Assembly: GCA_964393895.1 (NCBI GenBank)
Contig: CAYMWP010000076.1
Span: 1 to 22,709 of the forward strand
Origin: B4-G1 sp964393895
Lineage (GTDB): Bacteria; Chloroflexota; Anaerolineae; B4-G1
Direction: 5' to 3'
Length of the DNA stretch: 22,709 bases
In this document: in pieces, positions 15,737 through 22,188 of the stretch
Layout: the number at the start of each line of letters is the position of its first letter
Numbering within the stretch: the stretch's first letter is position 1
Program-made: the position numbers and the translations under genes
Notes under the pieces: model-generated
What the model was told of the DNA's origin: nothing
Database searches by the model: none
What the model saw: the letters and a program-made list of their open reading frames with translations, nothing else

Positions 15737-15894
15737 CACCTTTGACCAGGGTAATTGAACCACATAACTGGAATGGAACCGCAGATGAACACAGATGAAC
15801 GCTGATGAATTTGACTAACCATGCAATAGCATCTGTGTGAATCTGCGTCCATCGGCGGTTTCAGTTACGACTTTCAAATGTGCGTTCAAACCTG
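15734..15894 (+). repeat. 150-bp dispersed repeat, copy 2
   Basis: This is the second copy of the element at 4546-4696, in the same orientation, with about ten extra bases in the left arm of its imperfect inverted repeat (GAACACAGATGAACGCTGATG). Here the arms are longer and better matched than in copy 1. It fills most of the space between the LysM gene's terminator and the convergent end of the polyprenyl glycosylphosphotransferase gene. Confidence 0.85.
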
Positions 15895-15908
15895 GTTTCT
15901 TTACCCGC

Positions 15909-17324
15909 TCAATACGCGTTCGGTGACTTTAAGAGATTGAATAACGTGCGGATCAGTATCTTGATGTCCAGAAGCAATCCCCAGTTCTCAATGTACCACA
16001 GATCGTACTTGGTCCTCTCGGCTATGGAGGTATCTCCGCGCAGCCCATTTATCTGCGCCCAACCCGTCATACCGGCCTTTTCCCAGTGACGGTCCATATA
16101 GCGGGGGATGGAACGTCGAAACTGGTTGACATAGACGGGGCGTTCAGGCCGCGGTCCCACCAAGCTCATCTCCCCCACCAGTACGTTGACCAGTTGCGGC
16201 AGTTCATCCACGTTGATGTGACGGATGATGCGCCCCAGCCGGGTGACGCGCGGGTCCCCGTCTACCGTCCAACCGGGGCCGTGGCTCTCCGCGTCCTGGC
16301 GCATAGAGCGAAACTTGAGCATCTTGAAGACGCGGGCGTCTAGCCCCATCCGCTCTTGGGCATAGAACACCGGCCCCCGCGAGTCCAGCTTGACCAGCAC
16401 CGCCATCAGCATCATCAGCGGCGAGAGCAGGATCAGCAAACAGGCCGCCCCGACGATGTCCATCAACCGCTTGGCGGTACGCTTCCACCCGCGCAACGCG
16501 ATGTCGCGCACAGTCAGCAACGGCAGCCCGCCCAGATCGCCAATGCTCACCTGACTGGCCATGATTTGAAACACGTCGGGGAAAACTTTGATCGCCACCT
16601 TACCCCGCTCACATTCCGAAATCAGCGTCAGAATTTCCTGGTGCGTCGCCTCTGGCAAGGCGATGATGACCTCGTCAATGTGGTGCTCGTTGATGAGAGG
16701 AGCCAGGTCGCCGGCATGCCCCAGGATTTGAGCGCCTAGCGGCATACCGTTCTGTCCATTGACGTCCACGTATCCGATCACCTGATACCCTATACTGGGA
16801 TTCGATTGGATCTTCTGAAAGATCATACTCCCCACGTCACCGGTGCCTACTATGAGCGCCCTGGTGAGTCCCCAGCCATGCCTACGCAGATTAGCTCGAA
16901 CGTAAGCGTGCGCCAAGCGACCGATGGTGATGAGCAGGATGGTAAGCGCCCATCCATAAACGATCATTCCCCGTGAATAATCCAGCTCTAGGGGACTGTT
17001 CTTGAAAACCAGCGAGGAAACCGCCACCCCTATCAACGTACCAACCGTGCCAGAGCCGAAAATGGAATAGAACTCGTCAATGCGCGACGGCATACGGACC
17101 AGGCGATACAGGCGAGAAAAGGCAAACACTGTCAAAATGGACAGAATGTGCGCCAGGACAATACTGATGTAATCGAAGAAACCCCCGATATTCTGGGCCT
17201 CGTTTGGCAAGGGAATCCACCGGCGCAGCCAATAGGCCAGGGAAAAAGCGATCCCGGCCATAACCGCGTCGGTCAGGGCCAACGTCAGCACAAAGATCAA
17301 CTGGGTTTGCGTCTTTGATCTCAC
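15909..17324 (-). CDS. Polyprenyl glycosylphosphotransferase (WbaP/WcaJ type)
   Basis: This 471-residue membrane enzyme should start exopolysaccharide or glycan assembly by moving a sugar-1-phosphate from a nucleotide sugar onto undecaprenyl phosphate. The N-terminal third has four membrane helices (about 8-30, 50-74, 92-106 and 118-138). A Rossmann-like domain with ALIVGTGDVG (156-165) follows. The C-terminal catalytic domain starts at KRLMDIVGA (285-293) and contains FYAQERMGLDARVFKMLKFRSM, DELPQLVNVLVGEMSLVGPRPE (373-394) and GMTGWAQINGLRGDTS, all family hallmarks. I chose the GTG at 17324 because GGAGG lies seven bases upstream and it overlaps the GT2 stop by four bases (GTGA); an open frame continues upstream within the GT2 gene. 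It is translationally coupled to the GT2 enzyme. Confidence 0.93.
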   Translation of the reverse strand: MRSKTQTQLIFVLTLALTDAVMAGIAFSLAYWLRRWIPLPNEAQNIGGFFDYISIVLAHILSILTVFAFSRLYRLVRMPSRIDEFYSIFGSGTVGTLIGVAVSSLVFKNSPLELDYSRGMIVYGWALTILLITIGRLAHAYVRANLRRHGWGLTRALIVGTGDVGSMIFQKIQSNPSIGYQVIGYVDVNGQNGMPLGAQILGHAGDLAPLINEHHIDEVIIALPEATHQEILTLISECERGKVAIKVFPDVFQIMASQVSIGDLGGLPLLTVRDIALRGWKRTAKRLMDIVGAACLLILLSPLMMLMAVLVKLDSRGPVFYAQERMGLDARVFKMLKFRSMRQDAESHGPGWTVDGDPRVTRLGRIIRHINVDELPQLVNVLVGEMSLVGPRPERPVYVNQFRRSIPRYMDRHWEKAGMTGWAQINGLRGDTSIAERTKYDLWYIENWGLLLDIKILIRTLFNLLKSPNAY

Positions 17325-18223
17325 GCCTCGACCTCCGATCCACGTCCGGCGAGAATCCACCGCAACCGCTCGATCCTCTGTCGCAGCGAAACTAGGCCGA
17401 CGATCAGCGCGTGAACCAACCACGGAGTGTGTGCGGCATAGTGCTTGCGGTAGAAAATGTCCATCGATCGATAGAACTCGACCTGGGCGCGCGGGCTGTG
17501 GCGGCTGGCCGCCCGCTTGACGTGTAGCACCGTCGCGGCCGGGTTATAATAGACCTTCCATCCGTTTGCCTTGATGCGAAAAGCCCAGTCCAGGTCTTCG
17601 CCGTACATAAAGAACTGCTCGTCCATCAAGCCCGCCTGAGCGATAGCTTCTCCCCGCACCAGCATGAACGCCCCCACGACGGAATCCACCTCGGCGACCC
17701 GGTCGGGGTCGAGATAGGTCAGGTTATAGCGCCCAAAGCGGCGACTGTGTGGGAAGAGGCGCGAGAGACCCACCATCCGATACATAGAGACCTCGGGCGT
17801 GGGGAACGAGCGCCGGCAGGCCAGGTCGAGCGAGCCGTCGGGGAGCACCAGTTTGGGGCCGGCAATGCCGACCTCTGGGCGCTCGGCCATAAAATCCAGC
17901 ATCCGCGCCAGCGCATCCGGCGGCAACTCGGTATCCGCGTTCAAGAGCAGCACGAAACGATGGGTTTGAGAGTGAGGCAGGCCAAAGATCCTCAGCCCCT
18001 GATTGTTGGCGCTGGGGTAGCCCACGTTTTCCACGTTGGCGATCAGTTGCGCTTGGGGGAACTCGGCGGCGACCATCTCGGCGCTGCCGTCGGGCGAAGC
18101 ATTATCTACGACGCAGACCTCGTAAGCGAAATCACCCTCGCTAGCGTACACCGTGCGCAGGCAGGTTCGCAGCAGATCACGGGTGTTGTAGCTGACAATA
18201 ACGATTCCTAGATCAAGCATCAT
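17321..18223 (-). CDS. GT2-family glycosyltransferase (rhamnosyltransferase-like)
   Basis: This 300-residue enzyme should add a sugar to the lipid-linked glycan started by the co-encoded phosphotransferase. It has a GT-A fold: VIVSYNTRDLL (donor-site start), CVVDNASPDGS, NVGYPSANNQG, the metal-binding NADTE in place of DxD, and GEDLDWAFRIKANGW, which provides the catalytic-base region. The sequence pattern resembles WbbL-type rhamnosyltransferases, but the sugar cannot be fixed by eye. The C-terminal 45 residues contain one hydrophobic segment near TPWLVHALIVGLV, possibly membrane-associated. Two Met codons stand at the start and neither has a clear ribosome binding site. The alpha/beta hydrolase gene ends 70 bases upstream; the gene may share its transcript. 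Confidence 0.92.
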   Translation of the reverse strand: MMLDLGIVIVSYNTRDLLRTCLRTVYASEGDFAYEVCVVDNASPDGSAEMVAAEFPQAQLIANVENVGYPSANNQGLRIFGLPHSQTHRFVLLLNADTELPPDALARMLDFMAERPEVGIAGPKLVLPDGSLDLACRRSFPTPEVSMYRMVGLSRLFPHSRRFGRYNLTYLDPDRVAEVDSVVGAFMLVRGEAIAQAGLMDEQFFMYGEDLDWAFRIKANGWKVYYNPAATVLHVKRAASRHSPRAQVEFYRSMDIFYRKHYAAHTPWLVHALIVGLVSLRQRIERLRWILAGRGSEVEA

Positions 18224-18293
18224 CTGTGGTCGGGACGCCTCACGGGGAGCCGCGCCATTCTAACACAAAGGCACAGGTTGGTCAAACGACGAC

Positions 18294-19136
18294 TCACTCG
18301 GTGCGGGGCAGATGGCTCTCCACCCACGCCTCCACCGCCGCCAGCACCTGCTCCTTGCCGACGTCGTTGAAAACCTCGTGAAAGTAACCCTCGTAGACCT
18401 GCCGCTCCTTATCACTGAGCGTCATACTCTCGTAAAAGACACGGCTGCCCTCGGGCGGAACCAACCGGTCGGCGCTGCCGTGTACGATCAGGCACGGGAC
18501 GCGCATCTCGGCCCCGTGTGCATGTGTCCACTCGTAGGCCGCGGTGAGCTCGGTGCTCAGGCGCGGCGTCCCCAGGCTGTGCACCAACGGATCGTTGACG
18601 TAGGCCTCGACGACGGCCGGGTCGCGCGAGATCGTCGTGGCGTCGAGGCCGGTGTCGAGCGAGAAGCGAGGCATGACTCTCGACAGCACCTTGCTCATCA
18701 CGACCAAGAATGGAGAGATTCCGGCCTGGGCCAGCAATGGCCCCGACGCGATCACGCCGGTCAATCCCTCCGGGTGATGCAGCGCGTACTCCAGGACGAT
18801 CAGCCCGCCCATACTGTGTCCCAGCAGGAAGAGGGGACGGCCTGGCTCTTGCTCGCGCACGAGCGCCAGGAAAGCCTTCACGTCCCCGCGAAACTCGCCC
18901 CACTCGCCTATATAGCCGCGCGGACCGGGCGAACGACCATGCCCGCGCAGATCAAGAGCGTAGACGGCGTACCCCTGGGGCACGAACCAGTCCACCACGT
19001 TGCCGTAACGCCCGCCGTGCTCGCCAAAGCCGTGGACGATGGGCAGCACCGCCCTTGGCTCCCCTTCCGGTCGCCAGCGTTGATAGTAAAGCTCCAGCCC
19101 TCCGTAACCATTGAACGCACCTTCGTCGTGTTTCAT
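18294..19136 (-). CDS. Alpha/beta hydrolase, monoacylglycerol lipase-like
   Basis: This 280-residue hydrolase has the complete catalytic triad: nucleophile Ser108 in GHSMGG, acid Asp223 in HGSADRLVPPEGS and base His253 in YFHEVFND. The oxyanion region VHGFGEHGGRYGNV and the LDLRGHGRSPGPRG segment are those of the lysophospholipase/monoglyceride-lipase group, so a glycerolipid or other lipid ester is the probable substrate. There is no signal peptide, so it should be cytoplasmic or loosely membrane-bound. AGGAG stands nine bases before the ATG. Its leader is interrupted by a 132-bp MITE. It may be the first gene of an operon with the two glycan-assembly genes. Confidence 0.9.
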   Translation of the reverse strand: MKHDEGAFNGYGGLELYYQRWRPEGEPRAVLPIVHGFGEHGGRYGNVVDWFVPQGYAVYALDLRGHGRSPGPRGYIGEWGEFRGDVKAFLALVREQEPGRPLFLLGHSMGGLIVLEYALHHPEGLTGVIASGPLLAQAGISPFLVVMSKVLSRVMPRFSLDTGLDATTISRDPAVVEAYVNDPLVHSLGTPRLSTELTAAYEWTHAHGAEMRVPCLIVHGSADRLVPPEGSRVFYESMTLSDKERQVYEGYFHEVFNDVGKEQVLAAVEAWVESHLPRTE

Positions 19137-19181
19137 CCTTTTTTCTCCTGTTCAGGCTCTCGCGCCCAACTCGCATCTTTT

Positions 19182-19313
19182 GGTAGTCTCCCCCCACTGT
19201 GTTGGTGGCTTGGGGATGCCCTGTTTAACCGCCGAGAGCGCCGAGAAGACTCGATAAAATCTCTGCGTGCTCTGCGGTAATAAAAAGCGCCAACACAAAA
19301 TGGGGAGACTACC
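19182..19313. mobile_element. 132-bp MITE-like element with target-site duplication
   Basis: Perfect 12-base terminal inverted repeats, GGTAGTCTCCCC at the left and GGGGAGACTACC at the right, bound this element. It is flanked on both sides by an exact 8-bp duplication, CATCTTTT (19174-19181 and 19314-19321). Pairing continues inwards (TGTGTTGG with CCAACACA, then ACCGCCGAGAGC-like with CTCTGCGGT-like), so most of the element can fold on itself. It has no coding capacity. It is a non-autonomous element, and the transposase that moved it is not in this window. Confidence 0.85.
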
Positions 19314-19328
19314 CATCTTTTAACCCTG

Positions 19329-19357
19329 ATTATAGCACAATCGCTTCGGGCAGGGAA
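19329..19357 (-). promoter_or_regulatory. Extended -10 promoter of the alpha/beta hydrolase
   Basis: On the minus strand a perfect TATAAT (19334-19329) is preceded by TGC, an extended -10, and by a weak -35 (TTCCCT) after 17 bases. It faces the hydrolase gene and is divergent from the riboswitch promoter. The MITE lies between this promoter and the gene. Confidence 0.55.
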
Positions 19358-19360
19358 TCC

Positions 19361-19389
19361 TTGACAGTCCGTTCCCCCTGTGCTATACT
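19361..19389 (+). promoter_or_regulatory. Promoter of the cobalamin-riboswitch operon
   Basis: TTGACA (19361-19366) and TATACT (19384-19389) are 17 bases apart, with a TGC extended -10. The start near 19396 lies just before the riboswitch's first stem. Confidence 0.8.
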
Positions 19390-19409
19390 TTCCCCACAAT
19401 CGAATAACT

Positions 19410-19610
19410 GCTGCGGCAGGGGTGCCCCAAAGCTCGGAGGCCAGGGGCGCAAGAGGGAAAGCCGGTGGTGCGTGCGCTGCACGCAGAGTCCGGCGCTGTC
19501 CCGCAACTGTAGGTTGGTCAGATAGTCGGGTAGTCAACTAGTCAAATGACGTGACTACAAGACCACTAGACTATAGGACTGACGAGCCAGAGTACCCGCC
19601 TCTGCCAGCG
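19410..19610 (+). promoter_or_regulatory. Cobalamin (B12) riboswitch
   Basis: The leader shows the conserved core of cobalamin riboswitches in order: GGGAAAGCCGGTG (19455-19467), AGTCCGGCGCTGTCCCGCAACTG-like core (about 19487-19509) and the B12 box AGCCAGAGTACCCGCC (19585-19600). The closing stem pairs GCTGCGGCAG (19410-19419) with CTGCCAGC (19602-19609). Binding of adenosyl- or other cobalamins normally switches off the downstream genes. The variable arm (19515-19584) is a long helix built from TAGTC-like units. Two terminators follow, so control is probably transcriptional. This ties the next two genes to B12 biology. Confidence 0.92.
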
Positions 19611-19667
19611 CACACATCAGCCTTCGCGGAAAGGGGGTGTTGCATGAAGGGTTTCCAAGCACCAACG

Positions 19668-19703
19668 GCCCTTCCCCACGAAACGTGAGGGGGAGGGCTT
19701 TTT
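19668..19703 (+). terminator. First terminator of the riboswitch expression platform
   Basis: GCCCTTCCCCACG (19668-19680) pairs with CGTGAGGGGGAGGGC (19684-19698) around an AAA loop, followed by five T. The G-rich stretch GGAAAGGGGGTG (19628-19639) could pair with its left arm as an antiterminator when no cobalamin is bound. Confidence 0.8.
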
Positions 19704-19711
19704 GATCTGTG

Positions 19712-19747
19712 CCCTTCTCCTGATTGTCGTGAGGGAGAAGGGTTTTT
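19712..19747 (+). terminator. Second, tandem terminator before the B12-regulated gene
   Basis: CCCTTCTCC (19712-19720) pairs with GGAGAAGGG (19734-19742), followed by TTTTT. It is only eight bases after the first terminator and 40 bases before the coding start, so both must be passed for expression. Confidence 0.75.
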
Positions 19748-19786
19748 GTTTCCAACCGATCAACAACACACAACTAGGAGCAAAGA

Positions 19787-22033
19787 ATGTATCGCTACAA
19801 ATTTGTTTTGAGTATCACGTTAGGCGCCGCGCTCGTTTTAGGCTTGCTGCTGATGATGAATGCCTCATCTATCCCGGCGGAGGCCCAGCCTCTCCCGGCT
19901 TTACTGGCGCTTCCTGCGCTTGACCACAGCGACGCCATCAGCGACGCACTGGGCTATTTGCAGACCAAGCAACTCCCCAATGGCGGCATTGAGGGCTGGA
20001 CCCCCAATGAAGCTGACGATTTCGCTACCATCAAGACAGTTATCTCGGTCGTCGCCGCCCGCCGTCCGGTTAGCTTTCTGACTTCGGTCAGCGGCACCAC
20101 AACGCTGGATTATTTGGCGACACAGGCCATCACCTACACACACGCTGAAACAGGCACGGGGGAACTCTTCCCCGGACGGGCCGGCATGCTGGCCGTGGCC
20201 GTCGTTGCCGGCGATGGAAATCCGTATAGCTTTGGCGGGATGAACATCATCAACGAGTTGACCTCCACTTACCACGCCGCCACCGGCGCCTACAGCACCA
20301 CCGCTCAGCAGGGCTGGACCAGCGGCGCTGCAAACACGACCAACCAACTGTGGGCCATCCTCGGCCTGGCGGCAGCGCAAGAAACAGTGCCCATCAAGGC
20401 CACCGATTTCCTCACCGGCCTGCAGGAGACCGACGGCGGCTGGGGCTGGGGCTCTGGCGGTGACGTGGACACCACGGCACTAGTGTTGCAGGCCCTCATC
20501 GCCACTGGCAACGTGGGGCCGGAGCACGCCAAAGTACAGGAGGGACTGGATTTCCTGCGAAATGCCCAGGCCGACTCCGGCGGCTGGGAATCCTGGGGTT
20601 CTTTGAGCGCCGACTCGACCGCTGCCGCCATCCAGGCCGCCGTCGCAGCCGGGTATACCCCGGCGACGGAAAGTTGGGCCGCTGCCAACGGTACACCACA
20701 CGATGCCCTGACCGGCCTCCAGGCTGGCGACGGTAGTTTTGGCGGCAATGCGCTGGGCACCGCCCACGCCATCGCCGGGCTGGCCGAAGCGCCGCTGCCC
20801 GTCTTGGGGCGGACGCAGCGGGCCAACCGCGCCCTCACCTGGATGAACGAACAACAGAGCGGCGACGGCTCCTGGCCCACCTTCTTCGGGCACCCTGCCG
20901 GCCCGACCTGTGACGCCGTGCTGGCCTATGCAGCCGCCGGCTTCGACCCCGCCACAGTGGTAGCCTCCGGCAGCGTCGCCTCAGCGATGGATTATCTCTC
21001 CGCCACCGCCTCCTCATTCATCACTGAGAGCGCCGACTCAGCGGGCAAACTGGCCCTGGCAGTCGAGGCGGCCGGCAGTGACGCCTTCAGTTTTGGCGGC
21101 GAAAACATCGTCCACGTGCTCACCGATACCTGGTACAGCCCAACGCTGGGTGCTTTCGGCGTCCCCACCAACACCTGGCACCAGGCCTGGGCGATCCTGG
21201 GATTGGCGGCGGCCGGCGAGAACGTCCCAATCAGCGCCACCCAGACGCTCACCGGCCTGCAACAGAGTGACGGCGGCTGGAAGTATGACCTATCTCCGGC
21301 GTGGTGGAATACCACCGGCCCCGACAACACCGGCCTGGCATTGCAGGCATTGATCGCGGCCGGCGTGCCGACTACTGATACCAGCGTCGTCAGCGGGGTT
21401 CTGTTCCTGCAAGACCAGCAGAACGACCAGGGAAGCTGGAGTAGTTGGGGCAGTCCCAGTGCTAACTCTACCGCCTACGCCATGCAGGGACTTTTGGCTG
21501 CCGGTGAGGACCTGATGGCTGCCAAGTGGTTGAAGGATGGACACAGTCCCTACAATGCACTGTCTGACCTGCAAAAGTCGGACGGGCCCTTTGTCCAGGG
21601 AAGCACCGACGATTTTTTATCTACCCGGCAGGCGGTGCCGGCGCTGCTGGGAGTTTACTATCCCTTCTCGCAGGCGCTCGTGCCATTCGTCGCCGTCAAC
21701 CGCGGCCCCGACCCCGACCGTATGGTCACCTGTGCCCCGCGCGCCAGTTGGGGCAACAGCGTGGACGTGATTGTTCCATTTGGCAGCGACCTCGACGGCG
21801 ATGGAGACGTCGCTCTGGCGTGGCGCACATCGGGCGCCAGCTCGTGGACGACGGGCACGACGGTCCATCGGGCCGACGGCTACTTTACCGCCACACTGCC
21901 CATCACGGATCCGGTGCCCCACGAGTTTCAGGCCACTTTTACAGACCCGGATGGTGTCCAGTATAGTCCCGTGATGAGCAGCGCGCTGGAGCCTCACACC
22001 GTTTACTTGCCGCTCGTTCTCAGACAGCGATAA
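19787..22033 (+). CDS. Secreted tandem alpha/alpha-toroid (prenyltransferase/squalene oxidase repeat) protein under B12 control
   Basis: This 748-residue protein has a signal peptide (MYRYKFVLSITLGAALVLGLLLM, cleavage after AEA near residue 33). Residues about 47-335 and 345-625 are two homologous toroid domains made of repeats such as FLTGLQETDGGWGWGSGGDVDTTALVLQAL, with matching landmarks: PYSFGGMNI/AFSFGGENI, LWAILGLAAA/AWAILGLAAA and GGWESWGSLSADSTA/GSWSSWGSPSANSTA. This is the fold of terpene cyclases and of the N-terminal domain of transcobalamin. No terpene-cyclase DXDD catalytic motif was seen. A C-terminal beta domain (about 637-735) ends in TVYLPLVLRQR. AGGAG precedes the ATG. Regulation by the riboswitch and the following DUF4430-like gene suggest extracellular cobalamin binding, which remains unproven. 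Confidence 0.88.
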   Translation: MYRYKFVLSITLGAALVLGLLLMMNASSIPAEAQPLPALLALPALDHSDAISDALGYLQTKQLPNGGIEGWTPNEADDFATIKTVISVVAARRPVSFLTSVSGTTTLDYLATQAITYTHAETGTGELFPGRAGMLAVAVVAGDGNPYSFGGMNIINELTSTYHAATGAYSTTAQQGWTSGAANTTNQLWAILGLAAAQETVPIKATDFLTGLQETDGGWGWGSGGDVDTTALVLQALIATGNVGPEHAKVQEGLDFLRNAQADSGGWESWGSLSADSTAAAIQAAVAAGYTPATESWAAANGTPHDALTGLQAGDGSFGGNALGTAHAIAGLAEAPLPVLGRTQRANRALTWMNEQQSGDGSWPTFFGHPAGPTCDAVLAYAAAGFDPATVVASGSVASAMDYLSATASSFITESADSAGKLALAVEAAGSDAFSFGGENIVHVLTDTWYSPTLGAFGVPTNTWHQAWAILGLAAAGENVPISATQTLTGLQQSDGGWKYDLSPAWWNTTGPDNTGLALQALIAAGVPTTDTSVVSGVLFLQDQQNDQGSWSSWGSPSANSTAYAMQGLLAAGEDLMAAKWLKDGHSPYNALSDLQKSDGPFVQGSTDDFLSTRQAVPALLGVYYPFSQALVPFVAVNRGPDPDRMVTCAPRASWGNSVDVIVPFGSDLDGDGDVALAWRTSGASSWTTGTTVHRADGYFTATLPITDPVPHEFQATFTDPDGVQYSPVMSSALEPHTVYLPLVLRQR

Positions 22034-22036
22034 TTC

Positions 22037-22117
22037 GTCTCTTCTCAAAAAGTTGGGGGAAAAGTAGGGCGGAATGCCATTCCGCCTTACATTACCCCGG
22101 TTCATTGAGATGATACG
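22037..22117 (-). repeat. 80-bp dispersed repeat, right copy of the inverted pair
   Basis: This is the reverse complement of 161-240 apart from one substitution and one extra A. It begins three bases after the stop of the toroid protein gene and contains the same GGAATGCCATTCC palindrome, which may act as a weak 3' hairpin for that message. It has no T-run. Confidence 0.85.
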
Positions 22118-22133
22118 ATAATTCGGCGAGCCT

Positions 22134-22166
22134 GGTTTCGGCGTGGTCGGAGACCACGCCGAAACC
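22134..22166 (+). other. Perfect 15-bp hairpin before the DUF4430-like gene
   Basis: GGTTTCGGCGTGGTC (22134-22148) pairs perfectly with GACCACGCCGAAACC (22152-22166) around a GGA loop. It ends 22 bases before the start codon of the next gene and has no T-run. It could adjust expression of the second gene relative to the first or be a small dispersed palindrome. Confidence 0.7.
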
Positions 22167-22188
22167 CCCTCGTCCGTGTGGAGGCAAC

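Noticed and set aside
17325..17423. Upstream start of the polyprenyl glycosylphosphotransferase
   Set aside because: The extra codons lie inside the GT2 gene; the GTG at 17324 has a ribosome binding site and the four-base overlap expected of coupled genes.
19787..22033. The toroid protein as a terpene (squalene-hopene) cyclase
   Set aside because: It has a signal peptide, no DXDD catalytic motif was found, and its leader is a cobalamin riboswitch, which points away from hopanoid synthesis.
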